DNA from: RHKX01 sp964497825
GTDB taxonomy: Bacteria; Actinomycetota; Thermoleophilia; Solirubrobacterales; 70-9
Reading direction: 5' to 3'
Length of the DNA stretch: 41,645 nt
NCBI GenBank assembly: GCA_964497825.1
Contig: CAZCFA010000021.1
Span: forward strand, 1-41,645
Below the pieces are notes generated by a model that ran no database searches, had not been told where the DNA came from, and saw nothing but the letters and a program-made list of their open reading frames with translations. The stretch's first letter is position 1. Every line of letters starts with the position of its first letter. Of this stretch, positions 15,993 to 27,728 are shown piece by piece. The translations under genes and the position numbers were made by a program.

Positions 15993-16720
15993 GCGCCGCC
16001 GCGCCGGGGCTGCGGCGGGTCGGCCACAAGGGCGCCGCGGCGCTCGTCACCGGCAACACCGTGCCGAGCTTCATCCGCGGCGCCGAGCTCGGCGCCGACA
16101 CGATCGAGCTCGACGTCCTCTGGCTGCGCGACGGTGACCCGGGGCTGCCGGCGTCGCGGCGCTCGCCGCTGGTCGTCGCCCACGACTGGGACGATGCTGC
16201 CTCGCGGCCGCCGCTGACCCTGGACGAGGCGCTGCGGGCGTTCACCCGGCCACCGCTCGATCGGGTCGAGCTCGACCTCGACATCAAGCTGCGCGGCCGC
16301 GAGCCCGAGATCGTCGCCGCTGTCCGCGATCACGGCCTGCTCGATCGGGCGATGGTCTCGACGATGTACACCGAGACCCTGGCGGCGATCGGCGCGCTCG
16401 AGCCGGCGCTGCGGCGCGGCTGGACCTACCCGCTGGTCACCCGCGCCTACGACCGCAGCCGGCTCGCGCGGCCGTTCGTCGCCGTGGCGCTGGCGGCGAT
16501 GCGGTCGCGGTTCCCGGCCCTGGCGCGGCGCCGCGCGCCGCTGATCGGCGCCGACTCGATCTGGCTCTACCACCGGCTCGCCTCGCCGGCGATCGTCGCC
16601 GCCTGCCGCGACCTCGGCATCGAGCTGATCTGCTGGACGGTCGACGACGCCGCCCGGGTCGCCGAGCTGCGGGCGCTCGGGGTCGGCGGGATCGTCTCCA
16701 ACGACCCGCGGCTGCTCTGA
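15989..16720 (+). CDS. GDPD-family phosphodiesterase-like protein
   Basis: A 243-aa TIM-barrel protein of the glycerophosphodiester phosphodiesterase family. Recognisable parts are HKGAAA near the N-terminus, NTVPSF, GADTIELDV, VVAHD, ELDLDIK, and a final GVGGIVSNDP. Family enzymes cleave glycerophosphodiesters to glycerol-3-phosphate and an alcohol. Two deviations are visible: the usual HRG is HKG, and the usual PENT is TGNT, so a Glu is missing. The metal-ligand pair in ELDV and the His of HD remain. Activity may be altered. The protein lacks a signal peptide, which suggests cytoplasmic action. Confidence 0.8.
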   Translation: MSAAAPGLRRVGHKGAAALVTGNTVPSFIRGAELGADTIELDVLWLRDGDPGLPASRRSPLVVAHDWDDAASRPPLTLDEALRAFTRPPLDRVELDLDIKLRGREPEIVAAVRDHGLLDRAMVSTMYTETLAAIGALEPALRRGWTYPLVTRAYDRSRLARPFVAVALAAMRSRFPALARRRAPLIGADSIWLYHRLASPAIVAACRDLGIELICWTVDDAARVAELRALGVGGIVSNDPRLL

Positions 16721-16785
16721 GCCGCCTTGCGGCTTGCCGTGGGGCCGCTTCGCCGCTCCGCTCGGTCCGGACGCCCCGGAGTCTC

Positions 16786-16791
16786 TATCCT
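16786..16791 (+). promoter_or_regulatory. -10-like hexamer TATCCT before rplY
   Basis: It lies 10 nt before the rplY ATG, giving a leader of about three nucleotides. Confidence 0.45.
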
Positions 16792-16801
16792 CCGCGGCCG
16801 C

Positions 16802-17515
16802 ATGGCCTCCAGCCGCCCCATCCTGAAGGTCGCCGAGCGCTCCGAGTTCGGCTCCCGGACCAGCCGCCGCCTGCGCCGCGCGGGGCGGGTCCCCGGCGTC
16901 GTCTACACCAAGGGCGAGCCGGCGCGCGCGTTTCAGGCCGACGCCCACGACCTGGTGCTGTTCATCGCCGAGGGCCACGCGCTGTTCGACCTCGAGATCG
17001 AGGGCTCGGGCGCGGTGCCGGTCGTCGTCAAGGAGGAGCAGCGCCATCCCGTCCGCGGCGACCTGCTTCATCTCGACTGCCAGCAGGTCGACCTCGACCA
17101 GGCGATCCAGGCCGACGTCGAGCTGCTGATCGTCGGCGGCGAGGAGGCGCCCGGCGTCAAGGAGGGCGGCATCCTCGAGCACGTCACCCGCGAGGTCACG
17201 ATCGAGGCGCTGCCGACCGACATCCCCGACGGGATCGAGGTCGACGTCTCGGCGATGGTGATCGGCGACACGATCCAGCTCGACGCGATCGCGGCGCCGG
17301 CCGGCGCCGAGTTCGTCGCCGACGCCCCCGAGGAGGTCACGATCGCCACCCTCAACCCGCCGAAGCTGGTCGAGGAGGAGGAGCCCGAGGTCGACGAGGA
17401 GACCGAGCTCGTCGGCGAGGGCGAGGAGGCCGCCGCGGCCGAGGGCGAGGCCGCCGCCGAGGATTCCGGCGCCGACGATTCGGGCGCCGGCGACGACAGC
17501 GGCGACGAGGGCTGA
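16802..17515 (+). CDS. rplY: Large-subunit ribosomal protein bL25 (CTC form)
   Basis: A 237-aa bL25 of the long CTC/TL5 type, which binds 5S rRNA. The L25 core (about 1-95) has RSEFGSRTSRRLRRAGRVPG and VYTKGEP, and the C-terminal beta domain has GGILEHVTREVTIEALP. The last 45 or so residues are a low-complexity acidic tail of Glu, Asp, Ala and Gly. The ATG at 16802 is chosen because the family begins just before the L25 core and a -10 hexamer precedes it. It leads the rplY-pth pair common in actinobacteria. Confidence 0.95.
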   Translation: MASSRPILKVAERSEFGSRTSRRLRRAGRVPGVVYTKGEPARAFQADAHDLVLFIAEGHALFDLEIEGSGAVPVVVKEEQRHPVRGDLLHLDCQQVDLDQAIQADVELLIVGGEEAPGVKEGGILEHVTREVTIEALPTDIPDGIEVDVSAMVIGDTIQLDAIAAPAGAEFVADAPEEVTIATLNPPKLVEEEEPEVDEETELVGEGEEAAAAEGEAAAEDSGADDSGAGDDSGDEG

Positions 17516-17521
17516 GGACCG

Positions 17522-18145
17522 GTGAGCCGGTTCGGCCGCCCGGGCGGCCGGCGGCAGGCCGCCGACTTCCTGCTCGTCGGCCTCGGCAACCCCGGCAGCC
17601 GCTACGCCGGCACCCGCCACAACATCGGCTTCGAGGTCGCCGACGCGCTGAGCTCGAGCTGGGAGCTGCCGCGGGCACGCAAGCGCTTCGGCGGGCTGAT
17701 CACCAGCGGCCGGACCGGCCCCGGCGGCCCGCGGGTCGCGGTGCTGCTGCCGCAGACCTACATGAACGAGTCGGGAACCGCGGCCGGCCCGGCCCGCGGC
17801 TCGCTCGGCGTCGAGCTCGACCGGGTGATCGCCGTCCACGACGAGATCGACCTCCCGTTCGGGGAGCTTCGCGTCAAGCTCGGCGGCGGCGTCGCCGGCC
17901 ACAACGGCCTCAAGAGCCTCGATCGCGGCCTCGGCGGCCGTGACTTCTGGCGCGTCCGGGTCGGCGTCGGCCGGCCCGGCTCGAGCGATCCCGAGGTCGT
18001 CTCCGCCTACGTGCTGGGCCGCTTCAGCGAGGGCCGCGCGGCGGTCGCGGCGCTGATCGCCGACGCCGCCCGCGAGACCGAGCGCCTGATCGACCGGCTC
18101 GCCGCCGAGCGCGATCCGGCCGCCGAGCGCGCCGAGGGGAGCTGA
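17522..18145 (+). CDS. pth: Peptidyl-tRNA hydrolase
   Basis: A 207-aa enzyme that releases peptides from peptidyl-tRNA dropped by ribosomes. Hallmarks are VGLGNPGSRYAGTRHNIGFE (catalytic His in TRHN), PQTYMNESG, VHDEIDLPFGELRVKLGG and GHNGLKSLDRGLGG. The N-terminus has about 15 extra basic residues before the core. The GTG start lies 6 bp after the rplY stop. It is adjacent to the enoyl-CoA hydratase gene, with no gap. Confidence 0.95.
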   Translation: MSRFGRPGGRRQAADFLLVGLGNPGSRYAGTRHNIGFEVADALSSSWELPRARKRFGGLITSGRTGPGGPRVAVLLPQTYMNESGTAAGPARGSLGVELDRVIAVHDEIDLPFGELRVKLGGGVAGHNGLKSLDRGLGGRDFWRVRVGVGRPGSSDPEVVSAYVLGRFSEGRAAVAALIADAARETERLIDRLAAERDPAAERAEGS

Positions 18146-18871
18146 GTGGCGAACCTGCTGACCAACTACGTCGTCGACGACAACGGGGTCGCGCTGCTGC
18201 AGCTCGACCGTCCCGACTCGCGCAACGCGATCAACACGGCGATGCTCGAGGAGCTGCTCGCCCACGTCGCCGCCGCCCGCGCCGAGCAGGCGGTCCGCGT
18301 CCTCGTCGTCTCCTCGACCGACCACATGGGGCTGAGCGCCGGCGCCGACGTCCGCGAGCAGCTCGACCGCGACGGCGCGATCCGCCGGATGCAGCTGTTC
18401 GCCGACCTCTACGACGCGCTCGTCGGCTTCCCGAAGCCGACCGTCGCCGTCTGCCACGGCGCGGTCGTCGGCGGCGGCGCCGAGATCGCGGTCGCCTGCG
18501 ACCTCCGGGTCGGCGGCTCGAACCTGCGGCTGCGGTTCCCCGGCGCCGGCCTCGGCGTCCCCGTCGGCCCGGCCCGGCTCGTCACCCTCTGCGGGCTCTC
18601 GGTCGCCAAGTATCTGCTGCTGACCTCGAAGGAGGTCGCGGCCGACGAGGCGCACCGCTGGGGCCTCGTGCACAGGGTCGCCGCGGCGCCGCGGACCGAG
18701 GAGGCGGCGCTGCAGCTCGCCGCCCAGGTCGCCGCCCACCCGCCCGAGTCGGTCGCCCGGATCAAGCGGATGCTGCACGAATGGGACGACGTCGAGGGGC
18801 GCTCGCGGGCCGAGGGCGAGGGCCAGGTCGCCTGGCAGGCCGAGGGCCCGGGGCTCGGCTACCGGGAGTAG
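18146..18871 (+). CDS. Enoyl-CoA hydratase/isomerase family protein
   Basis: A 241-aa crotonase-fold protein. LDRPDSRNAINTAML starts the domain. The oxyanion-hole segments are MGLSAGADVREQ and CHGAVVGGGAEIAVACDLRV. Members hydrate or isomerise acyl-CoA double bonds in fatty-acid or aromatic degradation. The usual second catalytic Glu region reads GAGLGVPVGPARLVTL, so the reaction cannot be assigned. The GTG start follows the pth stop immediately. Its insertion between pth and mfd is not metabolically explained. Confidence 0.88.
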   Translation: MANLLTNYVVDDNGVALLQLDRPDSRNAINTAMLEELLAHVAAARAEQAVRVLVVSSTDHMGLSAGADVREQLDRDGAIRRMQLFADLYDALVGFPKPTVAVCHGAVVGGGAEIAVACDLRVGGSNLRLRFPGAGLGVPVGPARLVTLCGLSVAKYLLLTSKEVAADEAHRWGLVHRVAAAPRTEEAALQLAAQVAAHPPESVARIKRMLHEWDDVEGRSRAEGEGQVAWQAEGPGLGYRE

Positions 18872-18901
18872 CGGCGGCCACGCCGGACGGCGCCGCTCCC
18901 G

Positions 18902-18907
18902 TACGCT
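18902..18907 (+). promoter_or_regulatory. -10-like hexamer TACGCT before mfd
   Basis: It lies 11 nt before the mfd ATG at 18919 and helps choose that start over the longer open frame upstream. Confidence 0.4.
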
Positions 18908-18918
18908 CGCCGACCGCC

Positions 18919-22305
<3,387 letters not shown>

Positions 22306-22339
22306 GCCCGGAATCGACGGGCGGCCGCCGCGCGGTCGC

Positions 22340-22345
22340 TAGAGT
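22340..22345 (+). promoter_or_regulatory. -10-like hexamer TAGAGT
   Basis: It lies 9 nt before the GTG at 22355. Confidence 0.45.
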
Positions 22346-22354
22346 TCCGCGACC

Positions 22355-23791
22355 GTGAGGAACGCACCCCGCCGAACCAAGGTCCGGGTCGCGATCGTGC
22401 TTGCGATCGCGGTCGTCGTCGCGCTCGTGGTCGCCGGGGCGACCGTGGGGTTCAACGATCCCGCCGTGCCCGGCGGCGACGTCGCGTTCGTCGACGGCGT
22501 CGACGACGGCGGCGTCAGCCAGGAGGACTTCGACAGGGCGATGGAGCAGGGGGCGAAGACGCTCGGCCTGCAGAAGGTGCCGGCCCGGACCGACGACTCC
22601 TACGCGCAGCTCGTCGGCCAGGTGATGCAGCAGCTGTTGCTGCCGATCTGGGTCCGCGGCGAGGCCGAGCAGCGCGGGATCACGGTCAGCGACGACGACG
22701 TCCAGACCGAGTACGAGGCGCAGAAGAAGCAGGCCGGGATCAAGAGCCAGAAGCAGCTCGAGAAGGTCCTCAAGCAACGCGACCTGACCGAGCAGGACGT
22801 GCTCGATGGGATCCGCGCCCAGCTCCTGCAGGACAAGCTGCTCGCCGATGCGGCGCCGGGCCCGCAGACGCTTCCCGACGATCTCGCCCAGCTGCCGCCG
22901 GCCGAGCAGACCGACCGGCTCGCCGAGCGCTACGGGATCACCGATCAGCAGATCGAGGCCTACTACGACACGGCTAAGGACAAGCCGGCCGCCGAGGGCG
23001 GCTTTTTGACCCCGGCCTCGCGCCAGGCGCGGGTGATCCTCAACACCTCGAAGAAGAAGATCGAGCAGGCGAAGGCCGAGCTCGAGCAGGGCGACCTCTC
23101 CGATGCGGCCTGGAAGAAGGCGGCGAAGAAGTACTCGCAGGACCAGACCTCCTCCGCCAACGGCGGCCAGCTGCCGGCGCCGGTCGAGCGTGGCTCGGCG
23201 ACGCCCTCCCCCTACGAGAAGCAGGTCTTCGACGCGCCCGTCGACGAGCTCGTCGGCCCGATCGACATCGGCGATCGCGGCTACCTGCTGCTGCAGGTGA
23301 CCGATTCCTCGCCGGAGAAGGTCGAGCCGCTCAACGACCGGCTCCGCGACCAGATCAAGGCGGCGATCGTCAGCAACCGCCAGCAGGAGACCTTCGCCGC
23401 GTTCCAGAGCGACTTCTTCGAGAAGTGGACCGCCCGCACCTACTGCACGGCCGCGGCGCAGTCCGAGTTCTGCGCCGGCTACGAGCCCGAGCAGCCGGCC
23501 CCGGCCGCGGGCCAGCCGCAGCCGCCCGCGGTGCAGGCGCCGAAGCCGATCGAGCCCGGCAGCGCCCGGATCCCGCTCAACTACCCCAACGGCTTCCAGC
23601 CGCTTCAGGGTGAGCAGCCGCAGGCCCCCGGCGCCGGCGTCCAGAAGCCGCCGGCCGAGGCGACCGGCCTGCCGCCGGGCGCGACGACGATCCCCGGTGG
23701 AGCCGCGCCGCCGACCGGCGCGCCGCCGACCGGGGCGCCGCCGACCGGGGCCCCGCCGCCGGGCGCGACGGCGCCTCCGCCCACGCCCTAG
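22355..23791 (+). CDS. SurA/PrsA-like peptidyl-prolyl isomerase, membrane-anchored
   Basis: A 478-aa extracytoplasmic folding factor. A basic start and one transmembrane segment (about 12-32) anchor it. A SurA_N-like helical region (about 60-200) follows, then a parvulin domain (about 220-320, with KKYSQDQTSSANGGQL and DRGYLLLQVTD). Two Cys (TYCTAAAQSEFC) could form a disulfide. The last 100 or so residues are Pro-rich and end in tandem PPTGA repeats, a likely wall-spanning linker. Its stop overlaps the mazG start. It probably assists folding of secreted proteins; clients are unknown. Confidence 0.85.
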   Translation: MRNAPRRTKVRVAIVLAIAVVVALVVAGATVGFNDPAVPGGDVAFVDGVDDGGVSQEDFDRAMEQGAKTLGLQKVPARTDDSYAQLVGQVMQQLLLPIWVRGEAEQRGITVSDDDVQTEYEAQKKQAGIKSQKQLEKVLKQRDLTEQDVLDGIRAQLLQDKLLADAAPGPQTLPDDLAQLPPAEQTDRLAERYGITDQQIEAYYDTAKDKPAAEGGFLTPASRQARVILNTSKKKIEQAKAELEQGDLSDAAWKKAAKKYSQDQTSSANGGQLPAPVERGSATPSPYEKQVFDAPVDELVGPIDIGDRGYLLLQVTDSSPEKVEPLNDRLRDQIKAAIVSNRQQETFAAFQSDFFEKWTARTYCTAAAQSEFCAGYEPEQPAPAAGQPQPPAVQAPKPIEPGSARIPLNYPNGFQPLQGEQPQAPGAGVQKPPAEATGLPPGATTIPGGAAPPTGAPPTGAPPTGAPPPGATAPPPTP

Positions 23792-24561
23792 TGGCGGCGC
23801 CGGAGGCTGAGGAGGAGCGCCTCCGCGCTGCCGCGGAGGCGATCGCGCGGCTCGACGAGATCACCCGCCGGCTGCGCCGCGAGTGTCCCTGGGACCGCGT
23901 TCAGGACGAGCGCTCGATCGTCCCGCACGCGGTCGAGGAGGCCTACGAGCTCGCCGACGCGGCGGCCGCGGGCGACGACGCGAAGCTGCTCGACGAGCTC
24001 GGCGACGTGCTGTTCCAGGTCCACTTCCTGGCGCTGCTGCTCGAGGAGCGCGGCGCCGGCGACCTCGCCGCCGTCGCCGCCGGCACCCGCGCGAAGCTGG
24101 TCCGCCGCCACCCGCACGTCTTCGGCGAGGGCGCCGCGCGCGACGCCGACGAGGTGCTGAGCAACTGGGACCGGATCAAGCGCGAGCAGGAGGGCAGAAG
24201 CGGGCTGTTCGAGGACGTGCCCGAGAACCTGCCGGCGCTGCTGCAGGCCCGCAAGCTGCAGCGCCGCGCCGTATCGCGGGCGCCCGAGGGGGCCGAGCCG
24301 GGGCCGGTCGGCGCGCCCACCGCCGCGGCGACGCTGGCCCGCGCCGGGGCGCAGCTCGAGCGGCTCGGCGAGCTCGAGGCGGCGGGCGCCGGAGCCGGCC
24401 CCGAGCACGATCGCGGCACCCGGGCGGCGGTCGATGAGGCGGTCGGCGAGCTGCTGTTCAGCGTCGTCGATCTGGCGCGGCGGCTGCGCAGCGATCCCGA
24501 GCTGGCGCTGCGGGCGGCGTCGCGGCGCTTCCGGGCGAAGCTGGCCGAGGCGCGGTCGTGA
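23791..24561 (+). CDS. mazG: MazG nucleoside triphosphate pyrophosphohydrolase
   Basis: A 256-aa enzyme cleaving NTPs to NMP and pyrophosphate as a house-cleaning activity. The N-terminal MazG domain has LRRECPWDRVQD, VEEAYELADA and LLDELGDVLFQVHF, with the acidic metal ligands. A second, degenerate MazG-like half ends in VDEAVGELLFSVVDLARRL. The GTG start overlaps the stop of the previous gene (TAGTG). The order mazG-eno-ftsB is common in actinobacteria. Confidence 0.93.
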   Translation: MAAPEAEEERLRAAAEAIARLDEITRRLRRECPWDRVQDERSIVPHAVEEAYELADAAAAGDDAKLLDELGDVLFQVHFLALLLEERGAGDLAAVAAGTRAKLVRRHPHVFGEGAARDADEVLSNWDRIKREQEGRSGLFEDVPENLPALLQARKLQRRAVSRAPEGAEPGPVGAPTAAATLARAGAQLERLGELEAAGAGAGPEHDRGTRAAVDEAVGELLFSVVDLARRLRSDPELALRAASRRFRAKLAEARS

Positions 24562-24577
24562 TTGACTGGCCGCTCCG

Positions 24578-25873
24578 ATGAGCACTATCACCCGCATCCA
24601 CGGCCGCCAGGTGCTCGACTCCCGGGGAAACCCCACGGTCGAGGTCGATGTCGAGCTCGAGGGCGGGGCGCGCGGCCGCGCCGCCGTCCCCTCCGGCGCA
24701 TCGACCGGCGAGTTCGAGGCGACCGAGCTCCGCGACGGCGGCGACGCCTGGCTCGGCAAGGGCGTCGGCAGGGCGGTCGCCAACGTCAACGGCGAGATCG
24801 CGGCGGCGCTTGCGGGCGCCGATGCCGCCGACCAGCAGGCCCTCGACGAGGCGCTGATCGGGCTCGACGGCAGCGCCGGCAAGTCGCGGCTCGGCGCCAA
24901 CGCGATCCTCGGCGTCTCGCTGGCGGCGGCGAAGGCGCAGGCGGCGGCCGAGGGCACGCCGCTGTATCGCTACGCGGCCGCGCTCTACGACGGCTCCGAG
25001 CCGGCGACGCTGCCGGTGCCGATGATGAACGTGCTCAACGGCGGCGCCCACGCCGACAACTCGGTCGACTTCCAGGAGTTCATGATCGTGCCCGCGGGGG
25101 CGGCGAGCTTCGCCCAGTGCCTGCGAATCGGCGCCGAGGTCTTCCACGCGCTCAAGGGCCGGTTGCGGGCCGACGGGCTCAGCACCGCGGTCGGCGACGA
25201 GGGTGGCTTCGCTCCCGACCTGGCCTCCAACGGCGCCGCCCTCGACCTGCTCGTCGCCGGCATCGAGGCGGCGGGATACGAGCCCGGCGCCGACGTCCAC
25301 ATCGCCCTCGACCCGGCGAGCAGCGAGATCTTCTCCGACGGCGCCTACGAGCTCGCCCACGAGGGCCGCACGCTCGCCGCCGCCGAGCTCGCCGACTACT
25401 GGGCGGGCGCCGTCGACCGCTACCCGATCGTCTCGATCGAGGACGGCATGGACGAGGAGGACTGGCAGGGCTGGAAGCAGCTCACCGACCTGATCGGCGA
25501 CCGCTGCCAGCTCGTTGGCGACGACCTGTTCGTCACCAACCCGGAGCGGCTCGGACGCGGGATCGAGCTCGGCGTCGGCAACTCGATCCTCGTCAAGGTC
25601 AACCAGATCGGCACCCTGACCGAGACCTTCGCGGCGGTGCGGATGGCGCGCGACGCCGGCTACACGGCGGTGATCTCGCACCGCTCGGGCGAGACCGAGG
25701 ACACGACGATCGCCGACCTCGCCGTCGCCACCGGCTGCGGCCAGATCAAGACCGGGGCCCCGAGCCGCTCCGATCGGGTCGCCAAGTACAACCAGCTGCT
25801 GCGGATCGAGGAGGAGCTCGGCGACGCCGCCGTCTTCCCCGGGATCGCCGCCTTCGCCGGCCGCCGGCGGTAG
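24578..25873 (+). CDS. eno: Enolase
   Basis: A 431-aa phosphopyruvate hydratase of glycolysis. Clear motifs are GNPTVEVDVELEGG, PSGASTGEFEATELRDG, VGDEGGFAP, SIEDGMDEEDW, LVGDDLFVTNP, and the signature region VISHRSGETEDTTIADLAVA followed by KTGAPSRSDR. Catalytic Lys and metal ligands are present by motif. It ends 18 bp before a run of Ns, and its last 37 bp are repeated on the far side of the gap. Confidence 0.97.
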   Translation: MSTITRIHGRQVLDSRGNPTVEVDVELEGGARGRAAVPSGASTGEFEATELRDGGDAWLGKGVGRAVANVNGEIAAALAGADAADQQALDEALIGLDGSAGKSRLGANAILGVSLAAAKAQAAAEGTPLYRYAAALYDGSEPATLPVPMMNVLNGGAHADNSVDFQEFMIVPAGAASFAQCLRIGAEVFHALKGRLRADGLSTAVGDEGGFAPDLASNGAALDLLVAGIEAAGYEPGADVHIALDPASSEIFSDGAYELAHEGRTLAAAELADYWAGAVDRYPIVSIEDGMDEEDWQGWKQLTDLIGDRCQLVGDDLFVTNPERLGRGIELGVGNSILVKVNQIGTLTETFAAVRMARDAGYTAVISHRSGETEDTTIADLAVATGCGQIKTGAPSRSDRVAKYNQLLRIEEELGDAAVFPGIAAFAGRRR

Positions 25874-26046
25874 CTTCCCGGCGACGCCGCCNNNNNNNNN
25901 NNNNNNNNNNNNNNNNNNNNNNNNNNNNNNNNNNNNNNNNNNNNNNNNNNNNNNNNNNNNNNNNNNNNNNNNNNNNNNNNNNNNNNNNNNNCCCCGGGAT
26001 CGCCGCCTTCGCCGGCCGCCGGCGGTAGCTTCCCGGCGACGCCGCC
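25837..26046. other. 100-N scaffold gap with identical 55-bp flanks
   Basis: Ns fill 25892-25991. The 55 bp before the gap (25837-25891) equal the 55 bp after it (25992-26046), including the eno stop codon. This is the signature of two contigs that overlap but were joined with a default gap. The true gap is probably about minus 55 bp, with no missing DNA. Confidence 0.85.
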
Positions 26047-26068
26047 CGGCTCTGCCCCGGCCGTTCCG

Positions 26069-26217
26069 CTGCGAATCGCGTGGCCAGGGACGATGTGATC
26101 CGCAGCGGTCCGGGGGTCTCACGGCCGCTGCGAATCGCGTGGCCAGGGACGATGTGATCCGCAGCGGTCCGGGGGTCTCACGGCTGCTGCGAATCGCGTG
26201 GCCAGGGCCGATGCGCC
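26069..26217. repeat. Tandem 59-bp palindromic repeat, 2.5 copies
   Basis: Units start at 26069, 26128 and 26187 (the last truncated after about 31 nt). The two full units differ at one base. Each opens with a 37-nt imperfect hairpin: ctgcgaatcgcgtgg, a 7-nt loop, then cgatgtgatccgcag, with two G-U pairs and two mismatches. The same element occurs in the opposite orientation at 34.2-34.4 kb. It lies between eno and ftsB. Confidence 0.8.
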
Positions 26218-26324
26218 CCGGCCGAGCTTGCCACGCGGGGCCGTGGTGCCGGCGGTCGCGCCCTGCAACGCGGCTTGCCGGCCGCGGGCAGGGCTCGGCC
26301 GGTGGACGTCGAAGCGGGGCCCGG

Positions 26325-26669
26325 ATGGCCACCGCGACCGCTCGACCCCGCTACCGGGCGCGGATCAAACCGCGCTCGACCGGCAGCCGGCTGTCGCGGG
26401 TGCGCTGGGACCGGCTCGGGCGGATCGTGCTGGTGCTCGTCATCTTCGCCGTCCTGATCTCCTACATCTCGCCGTCCCTGAACGTGTTCGAGACCTGGCG
26501 CGAGTCGAACGACGCCCACTCGCGGCTCGCCGTCCTCAAGCACGAGAACGCGAAGCTGTCGCGGCGGGCGGAGCAGCTCAAGCAACCCGCGTCGGAGACC
26601 GCCGAGGCCCGCAAGCTCGGGCTCGTCGCGCCCGGCGAGCAGGCCTACGTCGTCGACGGACTCGATTAG
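26325..26669 (+). CDS. FtsB/DivIC-family septum formation initiator
   Basis: A 114-aa bitopic division protein. The basic cytoplasmic start (about 1-33) is followed by one transmembrane helix (LVLVIFAVLISYISPSL), a coiled coil (about 60-90, LAVLKHENAKLSRRAEQL), and the family's closing segment ARKLGLVAPGEQAYVV. It should bridge FtsL and FtsQ at the divisome. Location after eno matches the actinobacterial order. The ATG at 26325 is preferred because upstream in-frame codons run into the repeat array. Confidence 0.87.
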   Translation: MATATARPRYRARIKPRSTGSRLSRVRWDRLGRIVLVLVIFAVLISYISPSLNVFETWRESNDAHSRLAVLKHENAKLSRRAEQLKQPASETAEARKLGLVAPGEQAYVVDGLD

Positions 26670-26699
26670 CCCGCCGCGGCTCGGCCTCCGGCGACGCTC

Positions 26700-26705
26700 T
26701 AGAAT
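26700..26705 (+). promoter_or_regulatory. -10-like hexamer TAGAAT before the sulfotransferase cluster
   Basis: The intergenic region 26670-26771 holds gctcTAGAATcgg, 66 nt before the first sulfotransferase ATG. It could start the operon. Unlike many genes here, this would give a leader of about 60 nt, with no clear Shine-Dalgarno. Confidence 0.35.
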
Positions 26706-26771
26706 CGGCGGCTCGCCGGCGCCCGCACCGGTTGCGGCGCCGCTCGTCTTGGGGGCCGCCCCATCGCAGCG

Positions 26772-27728
26772 ATGACGACCGGACTCGAAACCGAGGCCCC
26801 GCCGAGCGGCGGGGCGGGAGCCGACTCGCCCGAGCCGGCTCCGCTGCTGTTCATCGGCGGCACCGGCCGCTCCGGCACCCACGTCGTCGCGAAGATCCTC
26901 GGCCACCACTCGAGCTACCGCAAGGTTCCGAACGAGGCCCGCTTCCACACCGATCCCGGCGGCTTCCCCGACGTGCTCGCTGGCCGCACCGGGCCGGACC
27001 TGTTCGTCTATCGCCTCCGCCACCACTGGTTCCGCAACTTCGAGCTGCGCCGGCTCAGCTTCCGCGGCATCCACCGCTACGTGCCGCGGCGCCGCCTCGA
27101 CGCGGCGTCGGCGTCGTTTCTGCGCCGCTTCGACGACGAGCCCGAGGCGGCGCTGCGACAGCTGTTCTTCGACCTGCTCTGGCCGCTGGCCACCGAGTGG
27201 TCGAAGTCGGGGCTGATCGAGCAGAGCTGCGACACAGTCGCCGCCGCCGGCGCGCTCGCCAAGCTTTTCCCCGAGGCGCGGTTCGTCCACGTCGTCCGCG
27301 ACGGCCGCGACGTCGCCGCCTCGCGCGCCGGGCAGGCGCGCTGGCTCACCTATCCGCGGACGATCGACCAGGGTCTCGAGTGGTGGGAGGGGCGGATCCG
27401 TCGCATCGACGCCGGCGTTCGCGCCGCCGGCGCCGCCCGGGTCCACGCGGTCAGCCTCGACGATCTCGTCGCCGGCGAGGGCCGGCGCCGCAGCTACGCG
27501 CGCCTGCGTCGCTTCGCCGGCCTCTCCGCCGAGCGCGAGATGCTCGGCTACTTCCAGGGCCGGGTCAAGGTCAGGAACGCCCACACCGAGCGCTGGCGCG
27601 ACGCCGTCCCGGCCCGCCGCCGGGCCGCGATCGATGACCGCTACGAGCAGATCCTGACCGGGCTCGAGGCCGACGGCGTCCACGGTGCGGCGCTGCTGCG
27701 CCGCGCGCGCGAGCGGAGCAGGCGATGA
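26772..27728 (+). CDS. Sulfotransferase-family protein 1
   Basis: A 318-aa protein that should use PAPS to sulfate a hydroxyl or amine. The 5'-phosphosulfate loop FIGGTGRSGTH (about 27-37) and the 3'-phosphate motif FVHVVRDGRDVAAS (about 171-184) are clear. EARFH, WWEGRIRRIDAG and NAHTERWR are shared with the next two proteins, so the three are paralogues. The first 24 residues are Pro/Gly-rich and probably disordered. No signal peptide or membrane segment is visible, so it acts on a cytoplasmic acceptor. The stop overlaps the next start (ATGA). Confidence 0.85.
   Translation: MTTGLETEAPPSGGAGADSPEPAPLLFIGGTGRSGTHVVAKILGHHSSYRKVPNEARFHTDPGGFPDVLAGRTGPDLFVYRLRHHWFRNFELRRLSFRGIHRYVPRRRLDAASASFLRRFDDEPEAALRQLFFDLLWPLATEWSKSGLIEQSCDTVAAAGALAKLFPEARFVHVVRDGRDVAASRAGQARWLTYPRTIDQGLEWWEGRIRRIDAGVRAAGAARVHAVSLDDLVAGEGRRRSYARLRRFAGLSAEREMLGYFQGRVKVRNAHTERWRDAVPARRRAAIDDRYEQILTGLEADGVHGAALLRRARERSRR

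Noticed and set aside
12857..18778. Very long minus-strand open frame (over 1900 codons) across prs, the MFS gene, rplY and pth
   Set aside because: It is antisense to well-identified genes, has Asp/Arg/Gly-biased composition typical of GC-rich shadow frames and contains no recognisable domain.
25992..26028. Duplicate fragment of eno as a gene duplication
   Set aside because: Identity over exactly the gap-flanking 55 bp is better explained by a contig overlap.
26069..26217. CRISPR array
   Set aside because: The units are contiguous 59-bp tandem copies without variable spacers, and no cas genes are present.
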